NCBI RefSeq assembly: GCF_028596025.1
Contig: NZ_CP117167.1
Span: 1,054,001-1,118,000 of the forward strand
DNA from: Mucilaginibacter jinjuensis
GTDB lineage: Bacteria > Bacteroidota > Bacteroidia > Sphingobacteriales > Sphingobacteriaceae
DNA: 64,000 nt
Direction of reading: 5' to 3'
A program made the position numbers and the translations under genes. Of this stretch, positions 43,161 through 52,400 are shown piece by piece. The notes beneath the pieces were generated by a model. The model did not search any database, was not told the origin of the DNA, and saw nothing but the letters and a program-made list of their open reading frames with translations. Numbering within the stretch: the first letter of the stretch is position 1; every line of letters begins with the position of its first letter.

Positions 43161-43732
43161 AAGTTTTGATGTTTTAATTGTTCGAAAAAAGTGTTAAATC
43201 TTCTGGGTTTAACGGTGCGGATCCCGGAGCGTATCCCTAATGCTTTTTCAAAAGCATTGAGGGTCAGTTGCATTTCAGCAAAGCGGTGTCCTTCAACATC
43301 AAACCCGTCTTTGCCTTGATACCAGATCGTGGCGGACTTATTCTGCAATGCGGTCGAGACTTTGATATCTGTAAGGCATCCGAGAATATCCTGACCGAAT
43401 AATAAAGTGATCTTTCCGCTGCTTACCGGAAAATTCCCCCAATGATTACCCACTGCTATGAATTGCAGCCTGCTGAGATCAGGAAAAGAATGGGCGTAGC
43501 AGCTTAAAAACGCGATAGCTTCCATTGCTGAAAAGCTGATAAAGATCAGTGGCCCCTCGCCGGTTGTCCAGGGACATACGGAAGTTGGCACGCGGTGAAA
43601 ATCAAGGGCAACATGCTCCAGTTCGTCACCGAAAGCAAAACAAATACTGCCATCGGTCTGCACCTGGTAATAGGGTTCAAAAAAAAGCCGGACGTTCCGG
43701 GGAACGCCCAGCTTATTTAACAATGATGCCAT
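43157..43732 (-). CDS. Hypothetical mobile-element protein, weakly Toprim-like
   Basis: The 191-aa protein opens MASLLNKLGVPRNVRLFFEP. It contains GPLIFISFSAMEAIAFLSCY and LSRLQFIAVGNHWGNFP, which recall the strand-helix units of Toprim-like proteins. The acidic metal residues are not clear, so this is a weak suggestion. It starts 1 bp before the end of the DUF4099/DUF3945 gene region and is part of the same leftward operon. Confidence 0.5.
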   Translation of the reverse strand: MASLLNKLGVPRNVRLFFEPYYQVQTDGSICFAFGDELEHVALDFHRVPTSVCPWTTGEGPLIFISFSAMEAIAFLSCYAHSFPDLSRLQFIAVGNHWGNFPVSSGKITLLFGQDILGCLTDIKVSTALQNKSATIWYQGKDGFDVEGHRFAEMQLTLNAFEKALGIRSGIRTVKPRRFNTFFEQLKHQNL

Positions 43733-44524
43733 TTAGCGTGAACGGCAGGTAAGGGTACGGGATTTTTTCTCACCCGTCAGATCAAGCACAGGCGCAGGTG
43801 CTGCTTCCTGTTGCTGCTGCATTTTCTGAACGGTTTCTTGGTAACCCTCACTTTGCGTTGAAGATGCCGCATTGTGTTTCTGACCAACCAGCGCCTTAAT
43901 GCCATGGAATAATAGGTAGGAGATGCCACCGTCAAATACGATAGAGGCGATCAGCGATAGCCGGTTCGCGCGTATCCCGTTACGATTTGTAGCGGTATAT
44001 TGCACTTTGGTGCCATCGGAGACCTCGATTTCCTTACCGCGTTTGAATTTCGCTTTCTGCTCCGGCGTCAGCGGGTGACCGTTAATCTCATCCGGTGCCT
44101 GCACTTTCTCTTCGTCGGTTTCCAGGAACTGGTTCGTTTCCCGGTCAAATTCAATCAGCACGCGCTTTTTCTGACCGTTCTCGTCAACAATGTCCTTTTC
44201 AAGGCTCAGTTCGTCGCCGGTTTCCAGTGCCCATGATTCTTCTTCAGTGAGATACTTTGGTGCTGTACTGCGCAGATACGTCGGGTGTATCATCAATTCC
44301 GGGTTACCATTAATTCCCGGAACTAACGATATTTTCGCATTTAACGAGGTGATCTTGATATCCGCATATTCCAGGTTTTTCAAGCTAAGCATTTGCGTAC
44401 GGCGTCCGGAAAGCAGCGCCTTGAGGTCGGCCTCTTCCAACTTAAGCCTTCCATCAGCTACAAGGCCGATGGCCGCCAGGTCTTCCAGTGGCAGATCGGC
44501 CTCATCAAAAATCTCTGGGCTCAC
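43733..44524 (-). CDS. DUF4099/DUF3945 mobile-element protein
   Basis: The 263-aa protein has an N-terminal DUF4099-like domain (LPLEDLAAIGLVADGRLKLE, then LLSGRRTQMLSLKNL). One DUF3945-like unit follows (LTEEESWALETGDELSLEKD, INGHPLTPEQKAKFKRGKEI), then a hydrophobic stretch and a Gln-rich tail (VQKMQQQQEA). Such proteins are hallmarks of Bacteroidetes conjugative elements and lie near antirestriction and helicase genes. The molecular role is unknown. It overlaps the ArdC-like gene by 4 bp. Confidence 0.75.
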   Translation of the reverse strand: MSPEIFDEADLPLEDLAAIGLVADGRLKLEEADLKALLSGRRTQMLSLKNLEYADIKITSLNAKISLVPGINGNPELMIHPTYLRSTAPKYLTEEESWALETGDELSLEKDIVDENGQKKRVLIEFDRETNQFLETDEEKVQAPDEINGHPLTPEQKAKFKRGKEIEVSDGTKVQYTATNRNGIRANRLSLIASIVFDGGISYLLFHGIKALVGQKHNAASSTQSEGYQETVQKMQQQQEAAPAPVLDLTGEKKSRTLTCRSR

Positions 44525-45846
44525 CTTTTCCTCCCGCTTTTTTGTTTTTCACCGGCTTCCTGGTCCAGGTTCAGTTCGGGAGCTTCTTCATATTCCTCGC
44601 TGAAATCGAGGATATTGCTCTCATCCTCCTCTGAACCGGTTCCTTCCTGCTTACTGAAACTGACCACATTGTCCGCTTCGTTTTCCAGTTCATTTTCATG
44701 CTCATATTGGATGGTGTTGTCCTGTTCCTGGTCTATGCCTTCGCCCTGTTCCGGTGCTGCTGACCTGTTCTGCTCACGCTGACTTTTCAGGGCTTCAATT
44801 TTGGCGCTCAGCAGTGAGGCGTAAATGCCGTCGCCGGGGCTTGCCTTAAAGCGGTTGCCGGTAGATTTATCCATCACCTGGAGGTCTTTCCCGCGCAACT
44901 TGCCCATCACCTCATATTGTTTATCGTTATAGTCGATCACATCGCCTACAATGAGTATCCGGTCCTGACGTGCGGCCTGGCGCTGCTCGGGAGAATTGAT
45001 CAGACCATGCAGGTAATCAGTGATGTATTGCGCGTTGTTGGCGGCTTTCTCCAATTCATCTGGCATATTTAAAGCGGTCTCGTAAACATCTTCCACATTC
45101 ATTTGTGGCGCCAGTTGCGAATAAACGCCGATCTCGCTGCCGATAAAAAGCGCTGCGAGCGCCGGTTTAGTCTGTTCCGCTGCGGAAACGTCCATCGGAT
45201 CAAACAGTTCCTTATCCTGGCCGGCGAATTTAACGACCTCATAAAGTAAGGCAGCCTGGTATTCCTGCGGCGTTCCGAAGCTGTCAGGCTCGGGCATGTA
45301 GATGATGCGATCTGCCGCATCATAGCCCGGTTCGCCGATAGTTGTTTCTACCTTGGCATTGCTCAGTTCCACCAGTTTGCCCAATTGTTCCATGGGGTCA
45401 GGTGTTGACGCCCCTCTGCGTTCTTCGTATTCTTTTAACGAAAGAATGCCTTCGATCTGTGTGGCGTTGAATACATAAGCGTCCGTTTCTACGGGGTTGG
45501 CCAGCTTGATGAGCTCCGTTTTGGGATTTCGGCGGCTGTTAAGCTGCGGTTTGCCCTGGTCATCCAAAAGCTGAACGCGGTCAGTTGTTTTCAGGAAGCT
45601 GATCAGCGTTCCTTTGGAGCCGGTCTGTATTTTCCAGCCGTTTTTGTTGGACGCCTGTTTGAGGGTCATCCAGCGCGGGTCGCGTGGTCCCTGCATAGCC
45701 AGCCAAAGGGCATTCATGCCGCGATAGGCTTTGCCTGTGGTTGGATTCACCGGCATTGCAAAGCCGGGAAGATCGAACGGGCTCTGCCTGTCGTTCATTT
45801 TTTCGATCAGGCGGGCCGCAATCTGTTGATTTGATTGTTGACTCAT
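44521..45846 (-). CDS. ArdC-like antirestriction protein with degenerate metallopeptidase motif
   Basis: From the ATG at 45846 the product is 441 aa. The N-terminal ArdC domain is clear: PFDLPGFAMPVNPTTGKAYR, GMNALWL, NGWKIQTGSKGTLISFLK. In the peptidase part, ADRIIYMPEPDSFGTPQEYQ leads to LLYEVVKFAGQDKEL where relatives have HELxHxTG, so the zinc-binding His residues are lost. A Glu-rich C-terminal region (QEQDNTIQYEHENELENEAD) is added. ArdC binds ssDNA and protects incoming plasmid DNA. This version may retain only binding. Short AACAATCCAT repeats precede it. Confidence 0.75.
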   Translation of the reverse strand: MSQQSNQQIAARLIEKMNDRQSPFDLPGFAMPVNPTTGKAYRGMNALWLAMQGPRDPRWMTLKQASNKNGWKIQTGSKGTLISFLKTTDRVQLLDDQGKPQLNSRRNPKTELIKLANPVETDAYVFNATQIEGILSLKEYEERRGASTPDPMEQLGKLVELSNAKVETTIGEPGYDAADRIIYMPEPDSFGTPQEYQAALLYEVVKFAGQDKELFDPMDVSAAEQTKPALAALFIGSEIGVYSQLAPQMNVEDVYETALNMPDELEKAANNAQYITDYLHGLINSPEQRQAARQDRILIVGDVIDYNDKQYEVMGKLRGKDLQVMDKSTGNRFKASPGDGIYASLLSAKIEALKSQREQNRSAAPEQGEGIDQEQDNTIQYEHENELENEADNVVSFSKQEGTGSEEDESNILDFSEEYEEAPELNLDQEAGEKQKSGRKR

Positions 45847-46004
45847 AAATTTGTATGGATTGTTTGTAAATGGATTGTTCGTTCGCAAACCTTGCGCGAC
45901 AATAGCTGATCAGGTTTAAAGGCTGATCTTTTAGATAAGAACTGTTTTTATTTTGTTCAAACACCCCCCTTCGGTTCTTTTGCCTAAGCAATTATTAAGG
46001 CTTT

Positions 46005-46439
46005 TCAGGTTCGGTTCAGGTGGATGGTCTGGTAAAGAAACTTCAGCGGATTAAGCCAATCGTTTCCATAGGTAACGGCGAAATGTAAATGCTCGCCGGT
46101 TACCGCACCGGTTGAGCCGGTAATGCCGATCGGCTCCCCGGCAGTTATGGAATCACCCGGCAAAACAAGCCATTGCGAAAGATGTCCGTATATACTGCAT
46201 AGCGAGCCGCCGTGATCAACACTTACAAAAAGACCAAGTTTATCACTGTAGCAGCAGTTTTGAACAACACCGTCAAGAATGGAAAAGACGGTGTCGTGGT
46301 GAGCGGCAAGGTCGATGCCGGCATGCATTTTTATCCGGTGGTAAATCGGATGCAACCGATAACCGAAGCCGGAGGTCAGGCGGATCCGTCGTAAAGGAAG
46401 GCTGCAAAGGAGTAAAATTCCCCAGAGTTTAACGGCCAT
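46005..46439 (-). CDS. M23-family peptidoglycan hydrolase
   Basis: Read from the ATG at 46439 (MAVKLWGILLLCSLPLRRIR) the protein is 144 aa with a signal-like start and an M23/LytM domain. It shows SGFGYRLHPI, HAGIDLAAHHDTV with zinc ligands His and Asp, SIYGHLSQW, and GEHLHFAV with the last zinc ligand. Such enzymes open peptidoglycan for the mating channel, the job VirB1 does in other type IV systems. It overlaps the preceding gene by 11 bp. Confidence 0.88.
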   Translation of the reverse strand: MAVKLWGILLLCSLPLRRIRLTSGFGYRLHPIYHRIKMHAGIDLAAHHDTVFSILDGVVQNCCYSDKLGLFVSVDHGGSLCSIYGHLSQWLVLPGDSITAGEPIGITGSTGAVTGEHLHFAVTYGNDWLNPLKFLYQTIHLNRT

Positions 46440-46872
46440 AACTGTGTGTATTTGTTCGCTCCTGTTCGGCCGCGTTTCCGATATCCAGTCCGAGCTTGCT
46501 TTGTAAAGTTTCCATCGCTTTGCCGATGATGCCCGGATTTTCAACGGCAAGTTGCATGGCTTCCCTGGCGCTTTTGCTGGTTCCGTTATCCAACAGCATA
46601 CCGATCCGGTAAAGGGCCTTCAGTTCCGGGACCGGAACATCCTTCGTATTGGTCATCATCTCTTGATAGATGTCATTGGGTTTTTTAAAAACCAGCAGGG
46701 CATCGCTGCTATAGAGCGCCCGCTCATTTTTGCCGAACGTAACATAGATGTCGTCCTTTTCCGGTTCGGCGAACATGACCATGCCCATATGACCCTGTTT
46801 GTTAACCGGGTCCTCAGGCAGTTCGGGATGGACCAGTACAAGCGTACCGGTCAGCTCATCGTTTTCATTCAT
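46429..46872 (-). CDS. Hypothetical protein of Bacteroidetes conjugative elements
   Basis: The 147-aa protein begins MNENDELTGTLVLVHPELPE. It has a small beta domain (GHMGMVMFAEPEKDDIYVTF) and a helical C-terminal part (DIYQEMMTNTKDVPVPELKA). No catalytic motif. It lies between the coupling protein and the M23 peptidase, overlapping both, so it is part of the transfer operon. Confidence 0.65.
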   Translation of the reverse strand: MNENDELTGTLVLVHPELPEDPVNKQGHMGMVMFAEPEKDDIYVTFGKNERALYSSDALLVFKKPNDIYQEMMTNTKDVPVPELKALYRIGMLLDNGTSKSAREAMQLAVENPGIIGKAMETLQSKLGLDIGNAAEQERTNTHSYGR

Positions 46873-48887
46873 TTTCTGTTATTTTTTAGTTGCTCTTTCA
46901 TGGTAGCCTTCGGGGTGTTCACTTTCGGCGGCTGGTGCTTCTGGATGATCTGGGCGATGTCACGGTTGATTCGTTTGAAGTTTTCGTTCAGAACGGTTTC
47001 TTTGTTGTTCCCAAAATCATAATACACGGGTAAAGGCCTGTAGCCGGCTTCTTCTTTTTTGAGTTCGTCCAGGTCCAGGTTGACGCGGCAATTGATCGAT
47101 GACGTTTCATAATCGCCGGTATATTGCTCCTTCACATCGGCGGCGATCACGCCGACCAGTTCCCCAGCATTCAGGGTGGCTATTTTTCCGGCAGGCACCA
47201 GGGTTTCCAGTTTCTCGTTGAGCGAGGTGGATGTCTTGTTCCGGTCAATGGAAAGCCCTTCGCTGATCTGTTTGTTCCGGCCTAACAATTTTTCCAGCCA
47301 GTCCAGCGTATCCTTGCTGCGCACAGCGCCGGATAAGACATTGCCGGTTACCGAGGTAATGGTAGCGGCAGTTTCTTTGCCGTATTGCTGCTGAAACTGC
47401 GGCAGCTCCTGCAGGCCCATCAGTACGGCTACCTTGTTCGAACGTGCGGTTGCGATGAGATTTTCGATCTTATGGACGAAAAGCGTCGGCAACTCGTCTA
47501 TGATCAGCGCGGACGGCTTATTGCCTTTACTGTTGATCAGCTTGGTAAGCCGGTTGATGATCACCGAATAACAGGCGGAGTTAATATTTTGCGTAGCCGG
47601 ATCATTGGCCAGCACCAGCATAGCAGGATGGTCCTTATCCGATATTTTCAGGTCGAAGTCGTCGCCCGAAAACACCCAGTAGGTTTCCTTGGTCGCCAGG
47701 CGTGATAAAAATATCTTCAGCGTGCCGACCTGGCCCTCTAACTGGTCAAAGGCTTTGTTTTTAAAGGCAGAAACGAAGGGAGACAATAAAGATGCGAGCT
47801 CTGCCTGTTTGAACAGGGTTTGGAATATCTCTTCATAACTACGGTTCAATAGTGCCAGCACATGCGGGAAAGACGAATATTTACCGTCCTGGTACCGGCA
47901 CATAAAGTAAATACAGGCGGAAAGAAAGTTGATGGCGGATTGGGTAAAGAACTGGTCCGAGCCGCCGGATTTGTCCCCTTTTTTCATGGCCTCCACTAAT
48001 GCTTCCGCTGTTTCACCCGCATCAGCCAGCGTCCGGATATATTCCTTTTTCCAGGGGTTGATCCGCCGGCTTTTTTCGACCTCATTGAGGTTGACGACAT
48101 GAAAATTGAAGCCTTTCAGTTTGCCTTGCTGTTTGGCGAGCAGATAATGGTAATAAGCGATCTGCCCGAGGTCGGGAAATTTGAAATCATATAACGCCAG
48201 GCAAAAACCCTTGGCAGTCAGTTGCCGGATAAAAGGATTCACGATGGAAAAGCTCTTACCGGAACCTGGGGTACCGATCAGAAGCGTGGCCCGGAAAGGG
48301 TTCGTCAGGTTGATCCAGCCCCGCCGGACTTTGCGTTTGTAATAGAACAGCATCGGGATGTTCACCGAATAATCCGTCTCTATTAATTTTTCGGGTTGCT
48401 GAAAGCTCTCACCTTCCACGTTCCAGACATCTTTGCCCAATCCTGAGCGGATCAGCTTGGAGATATTGTCCATGGCGATACTGGTCAGTAATGCGCCCGC
48501 CGCCGACAACAATACATAGAGCAGGTCCCACCAGCGCGTATAGGCAAATACCAAGGGCCCGCCACGCCCGTAACAAAAAAGGCTGCCGAAAAATAACAGC
48601 AGCCCTAAACATAAGGGGTAAACGATATGCCGCTTCGGCTCCAGATCCACCTCCTTTTTGGCTACCGTACCGATACTGACCAGGCAAATGAGCCCCAAGG
48701 TGGCCAGTTTACTATAGACCAGGTTTTGGTAGAAAGGAAGCAGGCTAATCCGGTACAGCGCATGGTGAAAAATTCCCCAGATAGGCGCCCGGATATAAAT
48801 AAAAATGGCGGCTTCCAGGGCAACCATCACATAGATCAGGCATTGCAGGAAGCCGTGCAGCTTCTGCTGTTCCCGTGTTTCTTCCAT
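46869..48887 (-). CDS. Type IV coupling protein (VirD4/MobC-like)
   Basis: From the ATG at 48887 the product is ~672 aa. It has about four N-terminal transmembrane helices (to residue ~160), Walker A LLIGTPGSGKS near 205-215 and Walker B ALIIDELPTLF near 465. It also has the downstream motif ATARSNKVAVLMGLQELPQF. This is the T4CP layout, with an ATPase at the inner membrane that feeds relaxosome DNA into the mating pore. In CTnDOT-type elements the equivalent is MobC. No relaxase gene is adjacent in this window. Confidence 0.88.
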   Translation of the reverse strand: MEETREQQKLHGFLQCLIYVMVALEAAIFIYIRAPIWGIFHHALYRISLLPFYQNLVYSKLATLGLICLVSIGTVAKKEVDLEPKRHIVYPLCLGLLLFFGSLFCYGRGGPLVFAYTRWWDLLYVLLSAAGALLTSIAMDNISKLIRSGLGKDVWNVEGESFQQPEKLIETDYSVNIPMLFYYKRKVRRGWINLTNPFRATLLIGTPGSGKSFSIVNPFIRQLTAKGFCLALYDFKFPDLGQIAYYHYLLAKQQGKLKGFNFHVVNLNEVEKSRRINPWKKEYIRTLADAGETAEALVEAMKKGDKSGGSDQFFTQSAINFLSACIYFMCRYQDGKYSSFPHVLALLNRSYEEIFQTLFKQAELASLLSPFVSAFKNKAFDQLEGQVGTLKIFLSRLATKETYWVFSGDDFDLKISDKDHPAMLVLANDPATQNINSACYSVIINRLTKLINSKGNKPSALIIDELPTLFVHKIENLIATARSNKVAVLMGLQELPQFQQQYGKETAATITSVTGNVLSGAVRSKDTLDWLEKLLGRNKQISEGLSIDRNKTSTSLNEKLETLVPAGKIATLNAGELVGVIAADVKEQYTGDYETSSINCRVNLDLDELKKEEAGYRPLPVYYDFGNNKETVLNENFKRINRDIAQIIQKHQPPKVNTPKATMKEQLKNNRK

Positions 48888-48957
48888 AAACAATTCATAT
48901 CTCAGGAATTGGAGTCGCAGTTTGCCTGCTCATTAATGGGCCACGCCGCTTTGATAG

Positions 48958-49440
48958 CTATTTGATCAGCCGCTCGACACTGGCGATCGTATCATGAATG
49001 GCGCCGCCATGGCTGAATAAGGCCACTTTTTCGAGCCGGAAAAAGCGGCTGCGGCCCATAACGACGGAATGGTACCCAAATGTGATGACCAAACCGCCGG
49101 GCTTAAGACAGCCTGGTATCGCATCCTTTATCCTACGGAAGGGACTGCAAATGATACCCTTATACAGTTCCATGCTCTTTCTCAGCGCATAAGGGGGATC
49201 AAGCAGGATAGTCCCGAAAGGCTCTCCATTCCAGGATTCCAAAAAAGCCGCTGCATCGAGATGATAGTCCGCTGGCATATCGACATCGAGATCGTTGCGT
49301 ACTTCATCCACCTGCAGCAGCGTGGGCCCGGCGAAAAGATTCAGTACGCGCCCTTCGCATTGCGCTTCTAGCCATTGTCGTATCGGGCGTACGGAAAAAG
49401 TGTACCGGTGCAAGGGGCACCTGTAATGTTCCAGTACCAT
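48958..49440 (-). CDS. Adenine-specific DNA methylase-like protein
   Basis: The 160-aa protein has a small Rossmann-like MTase fold. It contains NLFAGPTLLQ as the SAM-loop region, the catalytic motif DPPY at residues 81-84 (TILLDPPYALRKSMELYKGI) and PGGLVITFGYHSVVM as a late strand. No target-recognition domain is visible. It ends the same operon as the large methylase/helicase, 2 bp downstream. It is probably an orphan methylase used for DNA modification or protection of the element. Confidence 0.72.
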   Translation of the reverse strand: MVLEHYRCPLHRYTFSVRPIRQWLEAQCEGRVLNLFAGPTLLQVDEVRNDLDVDMPADYHLDAAAFLESWNGEPFGTILLDPPYALRKSMELYKGIICSPFRRIKDAIPGCLKPGGLVITFGYHSVVMGRSRFFRLEKVALFSHGGAIHDTIASVERLIK

Positions 49441-49442
49441 AG

Positions 49443-52400
49443 CTACCTCCCGAGTGCCCGCCGGGGCTCATGCTCCTGTTCCGTATTCAGTGACAGGATA
49501 TTATCCTCGTCCTCAATTTCCGCGATCTCCTCGCTTTCTTCGGATTCCACGATTTTCATCTGGTTTTCGCGAAGTGTTCCGGCGATCTTTTCCTGTAGCC
49601 TCGATGCTTCCGCCTTCAGGTCGGCCAATTCTTGTTCCTTATCAAAAACGCGCCCCATAATGCCTTTTAAAACAGGCACTTCCTTATCCAGCGCGGCGAC
49701 TTCTTTCTCGTACTTTTCTTTGAGTGCGACTACACGGTCGATAGCGCTGATATAATAGCGGGCAGCCAGTTTGGGATTGTCTACGTTCGGCAAGCCGCCG
49801 TTATAAAGATATTTAATGCCGGATTTCGGGCCCTCGGCATAAAGCGAGTTGGAATATTTGTACTCCATCAAACCGTTGTTTTCGATGCCTTCACGTTGCT
49901 GGCGGATATACAGGTCAAAGCCATATAAGGTTCCCAGCTGTTTATCTTCGGACTCGCCCTTAGAAGGTTGCCAGTTTCGGTACTGGTCGATGATGTATTT
50001 GCCAATGACTTCAGGGTCGGCTGATTCCAAACCGTTGATCCGGATCGGGTTCCGTTTGGTCCATTCTTCATCAAAGGTCAGCAAAGCTTTATAGTCAGCC
50101 TCATCCAGGGCGAGTTTTTCCAGCGTCACCACTGTTTTGCTGCGCTCGGTTTCCACAGTCTCCAGCCGCATGCGGGCGCGCGACACTTCCTTGTAATGTG
50201 CCGAGCGCGAACCTTCCAAAACGGCTATCTTTTTATCGACGCGGGTTTTGTCCAGCAGTGATGTATCCCCTGACAGGATCGCGATATATTCAGGAAAGCT
50301 CATGCCGCTCTGCTCATCCATGGCGCCTTCATCTATGGAACGTACGCTTAACTGGCTGTTTTTGATCTGGCTGATAAACCTTTGCTTATTCTGAAGCAGG
50401 TTGAATTTGTAATTGTCCAGCGATTTTTCGGTCGCATAAATGAACCGGGGAACTTTATTGTCAAAATGTTCCTTCGCCAGCCAGTTGCCTTTCCGGCTGA
50501 ACCTTCCGCCGCGCTGGTCGAGATCTGAAGGGCGCCACGGTACGTCCAGGTCATGCATGGCTACGCCACGTTCCTGCACATTGGTGCCGGTACCCAATTT
50601 TTCGGTACTGCCGATCATGATGCGGATATAACCGGCGTTCATCATCCGGAACATTTTAGGTCTTTTCTTTTCCGGCCAGTCATGAATAAAGGAGATCTGG
50701 TTAGCCGGTATGTTAAAGTCGCGGACCAGCTTTTCTTTCAGCGCGTTATAGATATCGAATTCATCGCTTTTTGGCGTGCCGATATCGCAGAAAACCAGTT
50801 GGGTCCCCCGGTATTCATTACTTAAGTGGTAAAATTCATTCACCTTACGCGCGCAGGTATTGATCTTGTTATCCGGGTGGTCACTGTAGGCATCCGCATC
50901 AATCAGCCGCATATCGGTGGCCATCTTTTTGGCGTAGTTCGTCGCGATGAGCATCCGGGCCATATCTTCCTGTGCAGTCAGCGGTTCCCGTCCGATCAGC
51001 TCGGCGTCCCCGGTGGCGGCGAAATCCATCAGGCGCTGGATGAAATCTTCCTGCTCTGGCGTGGGTTTGATGTTAACGAGCTGCTCGTCAAGCGCCGGTT
51101 TATCCAGGTTGATCTGGTCGGCGGTCTTGTAATCGGTGATCTCATTGTAAAACAGCGCCAGTTCGGGAACCTTGACAAAGTGCCTGAACCTTTCCTTCTG
51201 GATGATCTCATTGGTTACCGAAAATTCAAAGTCTACCGTTTTACGCGCGTAAACCGCTGCCCATCCGTCAAAGTTTTCAATACGCTGGCGTTCCAGTTCC
51301 CGAGGCCGCAGGTATTTAAAGATGAGGTACATCTCCGTTAAGCTATTGGAGATCGGCGTACCGGACAGGAACGTAACGCAGAGGTCAGCATCAAACTTTT
51401 TTTGCAGCGACCTGACCGCGAACAGCATGTTCAGCGCCCGCTGGCTTCCCTGGGGATTGCCGAGCCCGGCTACACGGTTATGCCTGGTGGTGAAGGTCAG
51501 GTTCTTAAATTTATGGCTTTCATCGACAAACAGGTGATCGATCCCGGTTTCCTGGAAAGTGATACCTTTATCCTGCCTGTTCTCGATATCAAAGACCACC
51601 TGTGCCATAGCTGCCTGCAGGTTGGCCTGCCGCACCCTTAAGCCCTTCAGCATTTTCCGGGTGATCTGGGCGCCTAAAAGTTCCAGCGTTTGCAGGTCAC
51701 GCGCTACATTATCCAGTTCTTCCTGCAATATTTCACGCTGTACTTCGGGGTCCTGCGGGATCTTGCCGAACTGTTCATGCGTCATGATCACGCAATCCCA
51801 ATTATTGTTCTTGATCTGTAAAAAGAGTTGCTGTCTTTTACCGGGAACAAAGTCGTCTTCCGTTGGCGCCAGTATTTTGGCATTTGGATAAGCACGCCGG
51901 AAGGTATCTGCGATCTGGATCACATTGGCCTTTAGCGCCAGTATCGATGGTTTTGCAATAATGCCGAGGCGTTTCATTTCGATCGCTGCAACGATCATGG
52001 TCAGTGTTTTTCCCAAACCCACTTCATGGTCGATCAATGCACCCCGGTTCTGTATAATACGCCAGGCCGCATTGCGCTGTGAGTCATATAATGCAGGAAC
52101 GCCGACAGCTTTCAGGTCAAGCCCCGGAAAAGTGAGGTGGCTGCCGTCATATTGCCTTAAGGCATAGCAATTAAAAATGGAGTTATACCGCTTTTCCAGG
52201 AATAACTTTTCTTCGGCAGGCAACTCCTTTAGCCAGCTGACAAAACGGTCGCGTATAATCTCTATTTTTTCATGCGCGGCCTGGATAGCGTTGTTGTCCG
52301 GCAAGCGCACTTCCTCACCATCGCGCATGACCTTGTAGCTGAATGTCGGATTGGTATTTTCCAGGGCATGTTCCAAAAGCGTATGCGCTTTCATTTTCTG

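Noticed and set aside
45847..45900. Two AACAATCCAT repeats upstream of the ArdC-like gene as possible iterons
   Set aside because: Only two short copies about 15 bp apart; too few and too short to claim an origin.
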